A DNA stretch of 64,000 bases from Bdellovibrio sp. 22V. GTDB taxonomy: Bacteria > Bdellovibrionota > Bdellovibrionia > Bdellovibrionales > Bdellovibrionaceae. How positions within the stretch are numbered: position 1 is the stretch's first letter; each line of letters starts with the position of its first letter. Shown here one piece after another: positions 34,314 to 44,300 of this stretch. The notes under the pieces were generated by a model. That model was not told where the DNA came from and made no database searches. It worked only from the letters and a program-made list of their open reading frames with translations. The stretch spans positions 3,534,001-3,598,000 of the forward strand of contig NZ_CP125854.1 of assembly GCF_030169785.1 (NCBI RefSeq), in the 5' to 3' direction. The translations under genes were made by a program, and so were the position numbers.

Positions 34314-35446
34314 TCCGCCGCCTCTGTGGGATCTGTTCCGACAGTCATTGACGAAATACACTTCGTATCAATTCCATAATTATAGAAGGGCACAGTTCCA
34401 GAACGTGTGAGGACCTCTGAATTGGCTGTTCCGATTTTTGTGGCATCATAACTGAATTTTTCAATCGCATAGTTCACGACGGTCGTAGCATTTGAAATCG
34501 CTGTGGCCACGTAAAGCGTGTTTGTCTCTTCATCCAAAGTCATAGCTGAGATTCCAAAAAGAAGATAGTTGTATGTCGACGGGGAAGCATTGGCATCGTA
34601 AATGACTTGGTCGTTGCTGATGGCGCCGGTACTTTCGTCAAAGTCATAAGCGTGGATGCTGTTAACGTTCGCTGCAGTCGTTGCACCCGCATAAGCGACG
34701 ATAAGCTTTCCATTGGCTTTATCAAAAACTAAATCCGTTGCATAAGTCGCCGCGGTTGGTGCCGCCAGTCCCGCAGAGCAACTGCCGCTGGCACCCGCCG
34801 CCGGAACGCTGATGACACGATTGTTTGGCGATGCGGCTCCGTTGGCAGTGATAATTCGGCCTGTACTCGATATCGCCATATTCGTCAGATAAGTATTTGC
34901 CGTGCCGCAGGTGGCTCCCAAGTTGCTGTTTACATACGGTGTGTTCTGACGAACTCCGGTGGAATTTATTTTTTCGATGAAACCCGTGCGAATCATTAAA
35001 AGACCGCCGTCAGAACTTTTGATCATTCCTTTAGGCGCCGTGGAAATGATCGTCGACATTGCCGGGTTCGTTCCGAAAATATTTCTGTCGCCGCCTAGTT
35101 TTGGCAGCGTCTGCAAAGATCCGGCGTTAACATTACGTACGAACACGACAAGATTTTCATCATCCCAGTTTACTATAGATATCGGAGTGTCTCCGGCTGT
35201 GGCAGGAAAAGCAGAGAAGTCGGCGATGATGGATTCGCGAACACCGGTTGCAGTGTCTATTTTGTAAACCAAGTTGGAGGCCGTCGCAGCAGTGAATGTC
35301 GTAATGCCGGGACCTGAGTAACAAAGTCCACTCGAGACGTACAAGTAACGATTTGCAGTCGTCGAAGCTTCCTCAAGAGGCTGTTGGCAACCCATAACAA
35401 TAGTCAGCGCGCATCCCAACGCAACCAAGCACTTCAATGTACTCAT
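34310..35446 (-). CDS. Probable lipoprotein, beta-propeller-like
   Basis: 378 residues. The leader MSTLKCLVALGCALTIVMGC ends in a lipobox (VMG-Cys20). The rest is a series of strand-turn-strand blocks (NLVYKIDTATGVRESI, GKLIVAYAGATTAANVNSIHAYDFDESTGAI, NTLYVATAISNATTVVNYAIEKFSYD) that resemble propeller blades, with five further Cys. No enzyme motifs. Converges with the protease gene and overlaps its stop by four bases. Confidence 0.65.
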   Translation of the reverse strand: MSTLKCLVALGCALTIVMGCQQPLEEASTTANRYLYVSSGLCYSGPGITTFTAATASNLVYKIDTATGVRESIIADFSAFPATAGDTPISIVNWDDENLVVFVRNVNAGSLQTLPKLGGDRNIFGTNPAMSTIISTAPKGMIKSSDGGLLMIRTGFIEKINSTGVRQNTPYVNSNLGATCGTANTYLTNMAISSTGRIITANGAASPNNRVISVPAAGASGSCSAGLAAPTAATYATDLVFDKANGKLIVAYAGATTAANVNSIHAYDFDESTGAISNDQVIYDANASPSTYNYLLFGISAMTLDEETNTLYVATAISNATTVVNYAIEKFSYDATKIGTANSEVLTRSGTVPFYNYGIDTKCISSMTVGTDPTEAAD

Positions 35447-35525
35447 TTTGGTCTCCTAACGTTCTTCATAAAGGAGATCGGCGCATTGTTAAGAACTCTT
35501 GACTTAATTTGATGCAATCCGAGCT

Positions 35526-35547
35526 AAAAATGTTCCATTCGGGAACA
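35526..35547 (-). terminator. Terminator of the PilZ gene
   Basis: On the minus strand TGTTCC-CGAAT-GGAACA is followed by TTTTT, a six-pair stem with five-base loop and T-run, about 40 bases after the PilZ stop. Confidence 0.65.
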
Positions 35548-35588
35548 GCCAAGACTTTCGTTGAGTGGTGGAAGCGATTTTTAAGAAA

Positions 35589-36422
35589 TCAACCGGCACT
35601 TTGGCGCAGTTGATTTTGATAAGCCACGTAGGCTTTAAGCAAAGCATCCAAGCGCAACGTCATCGCCACGTCTTGTTCGATAAACATCAAACGACGAGGA
35701 TCCGTCAGGTCACCCACAATTTTCGCTCTGAAAAGCAGGCGTGCTTTCGCGGGATCTGATTCGAAAGGATTGACGATGATCAAATCGAAGGGCTTGTTCA
35801 AAAAGTCTTTAGGGATTTCATCTTCAAGCATTGTTCCGCTTAAAGAGATATTCTTAGAGTATGTTCTGAAAGAACGAATCTTTGAAACCAACACCACTTC
35901 AATTTTGAAGTTGTGACGAGGGTCGCGACGGCGATCTGCTCCGGATGGTTCCGCTTTTTGTTGTGGCTGAGCAGCGGACTCCGTTTTTTTCTTTGTCGCC
36001 TCGGGCTTCATCTTTTTAATTTTTGCTAAATCCAATTCGTCGCCATTGAAGTCTTTCGCGTGATAGCCACCGACTTCTGTAGGCTTGATAGGAAGGTCTC
36101 CCACGACGACTTGGGTGTAAGGACTGTCGGCCCCGCCATTCGTTGCCGGAGCATTGTGTGTTGCCGTCAGGGTGTTGTCTGAAACACCTGGCAACTCATT
36201 CGGTGCGGGCGGCTGGACAATAGCGAAATACTTCTGATCGGACTCCAAGAATTCGCGAACACAAACCCAGTTTTCCCAACCAGGCGTCCATAGAAAATAT
36301 TTACCGGGATCTTTGTTTGCTAAAGAGAGAAGCGCAACTTGGGCTTGAACGACAGACATTGGCTTTGTCTGCGTTTTGCTTTCGGCATCATAGATGATCC
36401 AAACTTTACCCTGCGTCTTCAT
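35589..36422 (-). CDS. PilZ cyclic-di-GMP receptor with N-terminal GYF-like domain
   Basis: 277 residues. The first 70 residues (VWIIYDAESKTQTKPMSVVQAQ, KYFLWTPGWENWVCVREF) resemble a GYF_2/DUF4339-type module. A Pro/Gly/Lys-rich linker runs to about 165. The PilZ domain (about 168-270) has both cyclic-di-GMP motifs: DRRRDPRHNF (RxxxR) and NISLSGTML (D/NxSxxG). It should bind the messenger and change a partner's activity. A hairpin at 36424-36452 covers its ribosome binding site. The diguanylate cyclase at 25657 is a possible source of the signal. Confidence 0.82.
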   Translation of the reverse strand: MKTQGKVWIIYDAESKTQTKPMSVVQAQVALLSLANKDPGKYFLWTPGWENWVCVREFLESDQKYFAIVQPPAPNELPGVSDNTLTATHNAPATNGGADSPYTQVVVGDLPIKPTEVGGYHAKDFNGDELDLAKIKKMKPEATKKKTESAAQPQQKAEPSGADRRRDPRHNFKIEVVLVSKIRSFRTYSKNISLSGTMLEDEIPKDFLNKPFDLIIVNPFESDPAKARLLFRAKIVGDLTDPRRLMFIEQDVAMTLRLDALLKAYVAYQNQLRQSAG

Positions 36423-36423
36423 G

Positions 36424-36452
36424 AAACTCCCTAGTACGATCCTAGGGAGTTT
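36424..36452 (-). promoter_or_regulatory. Hairpin sequestering the ribosome binding site of the PilZ gene
   Basis: On the minus strand AAACTCCCTAG pairs perfectly with CTAGGGAGTTT around a seven-base loop. The second arm contains AGGGAG, the only ribosome binding site, four bases before the ATG. The stem begins one base from the start codon and 23 bases after the upstream ATPase stop. No T-run follows, so it looks more like translational control than termination. Confidence 0.55.
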
Positions 36453-36475
36453 ATCGGAAAAACCTGGTTAGTTCT

Positions 36476-37444
36476 TTATACTCGGATACAAGCCGCGATA
36501 TGATCTTTGGATTTTTGTTCCAAAGGCGGGACGATAGTCTTGCAATCCTCGATCGCCATCGGGCAACGAGGGTGGAAATGACATCCTGATGGCGGGTTGA
36601 TTGGCGAAGGAACGTCGCCAGTCAAAATGATACGCTCGTCTTTGCGACGTGGATCTGGAACCGGAATCGCTGACATCAAGGCTTTTGTATAGGGATGTTT
36701 TGGATTGCGGTAAAGCTCTTCGGCTTCCGCCATCTCAACGATTTTACCCAAGTACATCACAGCCACTTTTGTTGAAACGTGTTCAACAACTTTCAAGTCA
36801 TGGGCGATGAAGATGTAAGTCAAACCGAGCTTCTGCTGAAGTTCCATCAAAAGGTTGATCACTTGCGCTTGGATCGAAACGTCCAAAGCAGAAACAGGCT
36901 CGTCACACACGATCAACTCAGGATTTACGGCCAAAGCGCGCGCGATTCCCACACGTTGACGTTGTCCGCCTGAAAACTCATGCGGATAACGGTTCAAATG
37001 TTCACGACGAAGACCCACAAGATCGATCAATTCATGAATACGATCTTGGCGGTCTTTCGCAGATTCATAAAGATTATGAATGATCAAAGGCTCTTCAAGA
37101 ACAGCCCCGATCGTCATACGTGGATTCAAAGAAGCAAACGGATCTTGGAAGATAATCTGCATTTTTTTACGCATATCACGAAGCTCTTCGCCTTGGATGT
37201 GCGTGATGTCTTTTCCGTTGTAAATAATCTTTCCAGAAGTCGTATCGTGAAGGCGGATCAAGCAGCGGCCCAAAGTGGACTTACCGCAACCAGACTCACC
37301 CACAAGACCCAAAGTTTCGCCCTTCTTCAATTCGAAGGAAATACCTTGAACGGCCTTTACGCTGGCTACTTCACGACTGAAAATGCCTCCGTAAATCGGG
37401 AAGCTCTTCATCAGATTTTCAACTTTAAGTAGTGGAGTGCTCAT
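36476..37444 (-). CDS. Peptide ABC transporter ATPase, OppF/DppF type
   Basis: 322 residues. Walker [13 protein letters not shown] (about 45), Q-loop [10 protein letters not shown], signature [15 protein letters not shown] (about 152), Walker [13 protein letters not shown] and switch His in [11 protein letters not shown]. The C-terminal oligopeptide-type Cys block is [17 protein letters not shown]. It forms a pair with the next gene; TAATG links the two. With the Yej-like permeases at 18152-20205 it could make a complete importer, in which the fused YejF of E. coli is replaced by two proteins. Confidence 0.92.
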   Translation of the reverse strand: MSTPLLKVENLMKSFPIYGGIFSREVASVKAVQGISFELKKGETLGLVGESGCGKSTLGRCLIRLHDTTSGKIIYNGKDITHIQGEELRDMRKKMQIIFQDPFASLNPRMTIGAVLEEPLIIHNLYESAKDRQDRIHELIDLVGLRREHLNRYPHEFSGGQRQRVGIARALAVNPELIVCDEPVSALDVSIQAQVINLLMELQQKLGLTYIFIAHDLKVVEHVSTKVAVMYLGKIVEMAEAEELYRNPKHPYTKALMSAIPVPDPRRKDERIILTGDVPSPINPPSGCHFHPRCPMAIEDCKTIVPPLEQKSKDHIAACIRV

Positions 37445-38433
37445 TATTTTACCTCCTCAGAAAGAGGGTGGAAGCAAGCCACTTTGTGGATGCCACGGAG
37501 GTTTTCAATGTTCGGGTAAGAGGCACGGCAATCATCTTGAGCGTAAGGACAACGATCCGCAAAACGGCAGCCCACGGGAAGATTGTAAAGGCTTGGCACC
37601 ATGCCTTTGATTGTTCTCAACTGATCCAGCTTGTGACCTGTTTCAAAGTGTGGAATCGAATCCAAAAGACCCTTTGTGTAAGGATGTTTCGGACGATAGA
37701 AAATATCTTCAACAGTTCCGAACTCAACAATACGGCCGGCATACATCACGGCAACTTCTTGGCACATCTCTGCCACCACACCCAAGTCGTGCGTGATCAA
37801 AATCATTCCGGCGTTGAAGTCTTTTTGCAACTTGCGCATAAGATCGAGGATCTGAGCTTGGATTGTTACGTCCAAAGCTGTCGTCGGTTCATCGGCAATA
37901 AGAAGTTCAGGGTTGCAAGAGATCGCCATCGCGATCATCACACGTTGTCTCATACCGCCTGAAAGTTGGTGCGGATATTCGTGGAAACGTTTCTCGGGAG
38001 CAGGGATACCTACTTTGCGAAGCATTTCGATCGCGCGCTCACGAGCTTGTTGTTTATTAAGATCTTTTTGGTGCAAGAGAATCGCTTCTTCGATTTGGTC
38101 ACCGATCGTATAAACCGGATTCAAAGACGTCATCGGCTCTTGGAAAATCATCGCGATTTCGTTTCCGCGGATGCTACGCATTTGCGAATCAGAAGCTTCA
38201 AGAAGATCCTTCCCTTTGAACATGACCTTTCCAGATTCAATGTTCCCAGGTTTTTGGATCAAGCGCATAACCGAAAGAGAAGTTACGGATTTACCGCAAC
38301 CAGATTCACCAACGATTCCAAGGGTTTGGCCTTTTTTTACGGAAAAGTTAACGCCATCAACTGCGAGGAAAGAACCCTCGTCGGTTTTAAAGCGTGTCTT
38401 AAGATTCTGTACGTCTAAAAGAATATCACTCAC
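37444..38433 (-). CDS. Peptide ABC transporter ATPase, OppD/DppD type
   Basis: 329 residues from the GTG at 38433, which follows GAGGGGG; an ATG nine codons upstream has no ribosome binding site. Walker [15 protein letters not shown] (about 40), [12 protein letters not shown] as Q-loop, signature [14 protein letters not shown], Walker [13 protein letters not shown] and ITHDLGVV. The C-terminal Cys block is [16 protein letters not shown]. Its stop overlaps the start of the OppF-type gene by one base. No permease or binding protein is adjacent. Confidence 0.92.
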   Translation of the reverse strand: MSDILLDVQNLKTRFKTDEGSFLAVDGVNFSVKKGQTLGIVGESGCGKSVTSLSVMRLIQKPGNIESGKVMFKGKDLLEASDSQMRSIRGNEIAMIFQEPMTSLNPVYTIGDQIEEAILLHQKDLNKQQARERAIEMLRKVGIPAPEKRFHEYPHQLSGGMRQRVMIAMAISCNPELLIADEPTTALDVTIQAQILDLMRKLQKDFNAGMILITHDLGVVAEMCQEVAVMYAGRIVEFGTVEDIFYRPKHPYTKGLLDSIPHFETGHKLDQLRTIKGMVPSLYNLPVGCRFADRCPYAQDDCRASYPNIENLRGIHKVACFHPLSEEVK

Positions 38434-38532
38434 CGGAGATGACCCCCTCGAAAGCTTCATCTTATAGAGGACACGCCGCCCTGAGGCAAGCCCCCAGACA
38501 GACCTCTGGTCCTTTTTTCTAGCGAATGTGCG

Positions 38533-39195
38533 TCATGCTCTGATTGAGAGGCGATCCACGAGCTGATGAAGCTCTTCATAGTGGTTCAGAACTCCTCGGG
38601 GCTCATATTTTTCGAGCAGCGAAAGAGACGTGTAGCCAAAGCCTATGGCAATAGACGGAACACCTGCGCGCAGAGCCGACAAGACATCGGGAATGCCGTC
38701 GCCGATCATGAAAGTATTCGCCGGTGTGTGTCCTGCAAGCTGCATCGTCGTCTGTAAAGGCAGAGGACTTGGCTTTCTTTCATCCAAAGAGTCCGCGCCA
38801 AAAACACTGACCCAAGGATAACGATCCAGGCCAAGGTGTTTGATAATCGTTTTTGCGGGAAGTTCATTCTTGTTGGTGATGATCGCTATCGGACCGTCAT
38901 AAGATCCGAGAAAATTTTCGACACCGGGAAAGGGCGTGGTTTTTTTCAACATCTCTTCCTGATAGATGCGCAGAAATTCCATCTCAACATCAATGGTTTC
39001 TGCCGGATCCAAATTATCTTCAATGAAAAGATCAGCGATCAGTTTTTTGAGGCCTTCACCGATATGCGCGACAATCACATCGTCAGCGAGAGTTCTTTTG
39101 CCGTGCAAACTGAGTGTGCGATTTACCGCCGTAATAATATCAGGTGCAGAGTCAATCAAAGTTCCGTCGAGATCAAATGCGAGTAGTGGCTTCAT
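38533..39195 (-). CDS. HAD-superfamily phosphatase, phosphoglycolate phosphatase-like
   Basis: 220 residues. HAD motif I FDLDGTLIDSAPDI at the N-terminus with nucleophile and acid Asp, motif II IITNKN (about 106), Lys in ERKPSPLPL and motif IV MIGDGIPDVLSALRAG (about 170). Closest in layout to Gph, which removes phosphate from 2-phosphoglycolate formed during DNA repair, but close relatives act on other small phosphates. The start overlaps the OmpA-like lipoprotein gene by four bases (ATGA). Confidence 0.85.
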   Translation of the reverse strand: MKPLLAFDLDGTLIDSAPDIITAVNRTLSLHGKRTLADDVIVAHIGEGLKKLIADLFIEDNLDPAETIDVEMEFLRIYQEEMLKKTTPFPGVENFLGSYDGPIAIITNKNELPAKTIIKHLGLDRYPWVSVFGADSLDERKPSPLPLQTTMQLAGHTPANTFMIGDGIPDVLSALRAGVPSIAIGFGYTSLSLLEKYEPRGVLNHYEELHQLVDRLSIRA

Positions 39196-39728
39196 TGCAG
39201 TTCATCTTGCCCATTTTCTCGACCTTCCACAATCTCAAAATCGACGCGACGGTCGCGGGCTCTTTCCGAGGGAGTTGCTTCCGGGCTTGATAACACTTGG
39301 CCTTTTCCAATAGCCGCTAACTTGTCGGGTGCAACGCCACGAGCGATCAAGTAGTTGCGCACTTTTTCCGCGCGCTCGGTTGAAAGTTTAAGATTGCGTT
39401 CGCTGTCACCGCTGGAATCGCTGAGGCCGTGAATGCGAATCAGACTGAAAGTGTCGACGGCTTTGTTTATTTCAGGGACCATCTCGTTCAGTGTGCGCTT
39501 CGCCGAGTCTGTAAGCTCTGCACTGCCGGCATCGAACAGAATATTTTGCGAAAGCGTCGTGAACTTCCGATTGTTTGTCAGACTTTTTGAAGCTTGAGAG
39601 AGCACATCCGCAGCTGACGTTTCTAAAGGCAAAGGACCGCGTGAGGCAGGGCTTCGTTCATTTGTCGAAGTGCAAGCGACGAAGAGAAGAGCGGAAGCCA
39701 AGGTCAATAACTTTGCCTGGGATGCCAT
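39192..39728 (-). CDS. OmpA-family lipoprotein, Pal-like
   Basis: 178 residues. Lipobox LLFVAC at Cys19. The OmpA C-terminal peptidoglycan-binding domain lies at about 60-165, with ILFDAGSAELTDSAKRTL, the IHGLSDSSGDSERNLKLSTERAEKVRNYLI core holding the diaminopimelate-binding Asp and Arg, and ATPSERARDRRVDFEI at the end. Anchors the outer membrane to peptidoglycan. It is coupled to the HAD gene. Confidence 0.9.
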   Translation of the reverse strand: MASQAKLLTLASALLFVACTSTNERSPASRGPLPLETSAADVLSQASKSLTNNRKFTTLSQNILFDAGSAELTDSAKRTLNEMVPEINKAVDTFSLIRIHGLSDSSGDSERNLKLSTERAEKVRNYLIARGVAPDKLAAIGKGQVLSSPEATPSERARDRRVDFEIVEGRENGQDELQ

Positions 39729-39808
39729 TGTTACCTCCGTCTAAAATGAAATTATTGAATCTGAGTTTCGGGTGCGCAAATTAACTTCCTGTTAACTTCG
39801 CTGCTTGA

Positions 39809-40486
39809 ATGTGCGATGATATGAGTATGCGTGAAACGGTGCTAAGCAACAAAGAGCAGTATATGGGTTCTCTTCTTCCTGAAGAGAGTCGTCCTAAACA
39901 ATTATCTCGTCAGTTCGCGGAAGAGCTGGGCTTGGCCCGCATCAGTATTTCGCCTGCAGAAGCGCAACTCATTAAAACTTTGATTCGTCTTCATGGCGCG
40001 AAAAAAGTCGTCGAGATCGGGACCCTGACGGGTCTGTCCGCTCAATATATTTTTGAAGCTCTCCCCGAGGGAGGAGAACTTTGGACGCTCGAGAAAGATC
40101 CCAAACACGGCGAAAAATCCACAGAGGTCTTTTCGCATCTAGATCAGTCTGAAAAGAAAATACATTTGGTGATGGGCGACGCCCGTGAAGAGCTCGAGAA
40201 ACTTTCGCTGCAAGGTCCTTTCGATGCTGTTTTCATCGACGGCAATAAAGCAGCCTATTTAGATTATCTTTTGTGGTCGGAAAAAAACCTGCGCCAGGGA
40301 GGCCTTGTTCTTGCTGATAATATTTTCCTCAGCGGCTCTGTCTGGGGAGACAAAACTTTGCAGCGGTTCTCCGATAAACAAGTGGCAATCATGCAAGAGT
40401 TCAATAAAAGACTTTCGGATCCGAATCTTTATGAAGCGGCGATTGTGCCAAGCTTTGAGGGACTTTTCGTCGGTCTTAAGAAGTAA
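39809..40486 (+). CDS. SAM-dependent O-methyltransferase
   Basis: 225 residues of the caffeoyl-CoA/catechol O-methyltransferase family. SAM-binding KKVVEIGTLTGLSAQYI (about 66), WTLEKDPKHGE, metal-binding Asp in PFDAVFIDGNKAAYLDYL (about 140) and LVLADNIFLSGSVW (about 168). Substrate unknown. Several in-frame ATG codons (39809, 39821, 39827) are possible starts and none has a strong site. Its end overlaps the converging gene by 11 bases. Confidence 0.87.
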   Translation: MCDDMSMRETVLSNKEQYMGSLLPEESRPKQLSRQFAEELGLARISISPAEAQLIKTLIRLHGAKKVVEIGTLTGLSAQYIFEALPEGGELWTLEKDPKHGEKSTEVFSHLDQSEKKIHLVMGDAREELEKLSLQGPFDAVFIDGNKAAYLDYLLWSEKNLRQGGLVLADNIFLSGSVWGDKTLQRFSDKQVAIMQEFNKRLSDPNLYEAAIVPSFEGLFVGLKK

Positions 40487-41294
40487 ACGCTTCGACTTTC
40501 ATTTCAATGGAATACTCTTTTGAGGCTTCTTTTAAAGGGGCCAAGAGCCAATTCCATTCTTTTATTTTTTTGAATCCTTCGAATGAAACCGGATAGTGAC
40601 CTTGATAAATAACTTCATTCTTGGGACTGCGATAAGTGACCTCGCGGTCGGCATAAACTAATTTTTTTCCGGAACATTTTTGCAGATTCTGTAAATGAAT
40701 TTCGGCGAAGGCCGTGCAGATCTGATCTTTTTCTTCAAGACTCAAATTTCTTTTAATTTTCTTCTCTAAAGTTTCCATGGGAAGAAGTGCCAGTTGCGAT
40801 AAAAGATTTCCGGAAACGATCAGATCAGCCTCAAAATGGAAAAGAGTTTTTTGCTTTAACTCTTCGATCATTTTATGAAAGTCCGCTAGAGAATGCAGAT
40901 CATCAAGTTTTTCTAAGCTCTGGGACAGATCCTGAGTGATCAGTTTTAGGCGAGGATTCTTTTTCGCTAAAGCATGGTGTCGGTAAGGATGAAGAACGTC
41001 GACCAAAGTGATCTGCTCAAAGTTTTCGACAAGAAGATGCAAAGGAATTTCGTGCAAATGAGCACTTCCCAATACGATAACAGATTTTTTTTGAGGCAGT
41101 TCACGCGCGGTTTGCAGAAAAAGATCCTGACAGTTTTTTAAATGCGGCAACCAGGCTTTTTTACATCTTTCATAGCGATGCTTTAAAGAAATGGATTGGT
41201 AAAGAAATCCGTACTTTTTGGCGAGGGGAGTTGTCGGTGTTAGAAAAAACTCAAAAGCTTCGCGAATCACGTCTAGGCACTTCCTTTTCTGCAA
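40476..41294 (-). CDS. Unknown protein downstream of dnaE2, Rossmann-like
   Basis: 272 residues starting at a TTG. The central part has a strand-loop of Rossmann type (KKSVIVLGSAHLHEIPLHLL, then QITLVDVLHPYRHHALAK about 30 residues on) that resembles a SAM-binding fold, although the usual GxGxG is absent. A conserved-looking LIVSGNLLSQLALLP segment follows. It lies 39 bases downstream of dnaE2 on the same strand, so it could belong to the LexA-controlled imu cassette. The start is uncertain. Confidence 0.55.
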   Translation of the reverse strand: MQKRKCLDVIREAFEFFLTPTTPLAKKYGFLYQSISLKHRYERCKKAWLPHLKNCQDLFLQTARELPQKKSVIVLGSAHLHEIPLHLLVENFEQITLVDVLHPYRHHALAKKNPRLKLITQDLSQSLEKLDDLHSLADFHKMIEELKQKTLFHFEADLIVSGNLLSQLALLPMETLEKKIKRNLSLEEKDQICTAFAEIHLQNLQKCSGKKLVYADREVTYRSPKNEVIYQGHYPVSFEGFKKIKEWNWLLAPLKEASKEYSIEMKVEAFTS

Positions 41295-41321
41295 AGAACA
41301 TAGTTCTTTTTGTGAACAAAG

Positions 41322-41334
41322 GGAAGCAGGTACC
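41322..41334 (-). repeat. REP-like element C (core only)
   Basis: The core GTACCTGCTTCC follows directly after the TAG stop of dnaE2 on the minus strand, sharing its G. The second arm is degenerate: CTTT and AAAG flank TTCACAA, and the outer GGTACC is missing. Confidence 0.65.
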
Positions 41335-44300
41335 TATTGGAGAGGGAGGACTCTTTCGGCACGGATGTTGATAAGTTCTCCGACTTTCTCAATAGTTCCA
41401 TGAACTTCAAGAAGAGAGCGGCCGTAAATAGCCATCCGGTCTTTTTGATAAACGTCGGGATGAATCACGATATTCATGAAACCGAACTCGTCTTCCAGAG
41501 TGATGAAACACATGCCTTTGGCTGTCGGGGGTCTTTGGGTCACCGAAACAAGTCCCGCTAAACGCACCTTACACTTGTTCTTCATCTTGGGGAGATCGGC
41601 AGAATTGAAATAAGGCACGTAACGTTTGGCGACCAGTTCGCTGCTTTTGCTTTTCAAGTAAGAGCGCAAAACTGACAGAGGATGTGAATCCACCGAGAAA
41701 CCTTTGCTGTCATATTCGCGGCGCAAGCGATCCCAGTTGGATTCAAACGGCAGATGCTCCGGTTCGTCGTCTTGATCTTCTAAGCTGAATTGTTCTTTCG
41801 GATGTCCCCAGAGGAAACTTTCCTGATCCAGGCTTAGACTTTCCAAATGCCAAATCAGCTCGCGCACATTGGTGTTAAAACATGACAAAGCTCCCGCGCC
41901 GGCGATTTTGACCAAAGCGGCTCGTGGTAACTGAGTCCGGCGGATGAAATCGGCAAGATCTTTGAATTCGCCGTCCTGTCTGCGCGACTCTTCGATACGT
42001 CTTAACAAAACTTCAGGCACCCCGTACAGAGAGCGCATTCCCACACGCAAAGCATGACCTACTAAATTTGTTTCTAAAGTATAATCGTAATCAGAGTGTT
42101 GAATGCAAAGAGGACGAACCTCCACACCATTGCGCTGAGCCTCGGCGATCAAAGTGCGAGGCGCATAAAAACCCATGGGCTGACTGTTCAGCAAACCACA
42201 GGCAAAAACGTCGGGATAATGATGTTTTATATAGCAACTGGCGTAAGTGAGAATGGCAAAGCTCGCCGCATGACTTTCCGGAAAACCGTAGTTCGCGAAA
42301 CCTTCGATGGTTTTATAAATCTGTTCGCCATACTCAGGCGTGATTTCATATTTGGCAAATCCCGCAAGAATGCGTTGTTTGATGCCTTCCATAGTGGAAC
42401 GTTTGCGCCAAGCCGAAGACATAATTCTTCTCAGCTCATCGGCTTCTCCCGGAGTGAAGTCCGCAACTTCAATAACGATCTTCATAACCTGTTCTTGAAA
42501 GATAGGTACGCCGAAAGTTTTTTCCAGAATAGGTTTCAGGCGGTCATGCGCATAATGCGCTTTTTCCAAACCCTGGCGTCGACGTAGGTAAGGATGCACC
42601 ATGCCCCCTTGCAAGGGACCTGGGCGTACAAGAGCCACTTCGATCACCAAGTCATAAAAATCTTTGGGCTTCATTCGTGGCAACGTTTGCATTTGCGCGC
42701 GCGATTCAATTTGGAAAACTCCAACAGTATCCGCGCGACCAATCATTTCATAAGTGGGTTGGTCGTTAGCCGGAATGGTATGCAATTCCAGAGGACGGTT
42801 TTTATGAGTCTTCAAAAGATCGAAACACTTTTTCAAACACGTGAGCATTCCCAAACTTAAAACGTCAATCTTCATGAGCTTGAGTGTTGCCACATCGTCT
42901 TTATTCCACTGAATGACATAGCGGTCATTCATCGTAGCTTTTTCCACGGGAACCATTTCTGTAATAGGGTCTTGCGTGATAAGAAATCCGCCCGTATGAA
43001 TTCCAAGATGGCGTGGAAACCCATGCAGCTGTTGAGCCATAGCTAGAAATAATTTCCACTCATGGGGAGCTAAACCAAATTTCTGTCCCACTTCCGGTTC
43101 AAGCAGACGGCTCATTCCGTCCCGGCCCATAAATTTAATCATTTCGTTGATCTTGGAAAGAGGAATACCAAAAACTTTGGCGGTTTCACGAATAGCCATG
43201 CGCGAGCGATAACGAATGACAGTACAAACCATGGCGGCGTGCCGTTCATTGTATTTTTCGTAAATATGCTGAATGACTTCTTCGCGACGGTTGTGTTCGA
43301 AGTCGATGTCAATATCCGGAGGCTCCCGGCGTTCGCGTGAGATAAAGCGCTCAAAGAGTAAATCAATCTCGTTCGGATTCACCGACGTCAAGCCAATACA
43401 AAAACACACGACAGAGTTCGCCGCGGAACCTCGGCCTTGATGAAGAATGTCTTTTTCCGTCGCGAAATCGCAAATTTCCTTCAGAGTTAAAAAATAATCC
43501 TCATACTCAAGCTCTTTAATAAGAGCGAGTTCGTAATCAATCATCTTGCTGACTTTTTCAGGAATGCCAGAGGGGAATCTTTTCTTTGCGCCCTCCCAAG
43601 CCAGATTGCGCAGATGTTCCGAGGGAGTGAGTCCTTGCGGAAGTTGTGAGTGCGGATAGCGATAACGAATTTCATCCAAAGAGAACTTCACTCGTGCGGC
43701 GATCTCCACAGTTTTTTCCACAAGATCCAGGCGGTCTTGCCAAAGAAAGGAAAGATCTTCGAGGCTTTTCAAACAGCGCTCGGCATTTTGAATCAGTTTG
43801 TTTTTCGCCTCTTTCAAAGTGGTGTGGTGCAAAATGCAAATGAGCACATCGAAAAGATATTTGCGCTCCGGATGATGCATAAAAGGTCGTTGTGTGACAA
43901 AAAGACGGGCTTGATATTTTTCTTCCAAGGCAAAAGCACTTCGGCAATGTTCGTGCGATTCCCAGGTCAAATCTCTCCAAACGGGAAGATAAAGACGGTC
44001 GTCGAAAATTTTTTCCAGGCGTTCATAGCGTTCGTCAGTCCAAGGCGGCAAAGCCAAACACAAAAGACCTTGATTGTATTTTTCAACTTGCTCCAGAGTG
44101 AGTTTGGAAAAGCCTTTGGCTGCTTGTCGTTTTCCTAAAGTTAGAAGTTCGCAAAGATGTGAATAACCCTGCTTGTTTATAGGAATCAACGTGATGGAGG
44201 TTTCATCCGTCAACGTCAGTTCGGAACCAATGAGATAATGAAAACCTTCTTTGGCTTTCTTTGAAGCCTTAAAAAGGGACGGCGACTGCATCGTTTGAAA

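Noticed and set aside
42096-42587. A 163-codon open frame on the plus strand inside dnaE2
   Set aside because: It is antisense to conserved dnaE2 motifs and has no family features, so it is a shadow frame. The same applies to the long plus-strand frames inside leuS and speA.
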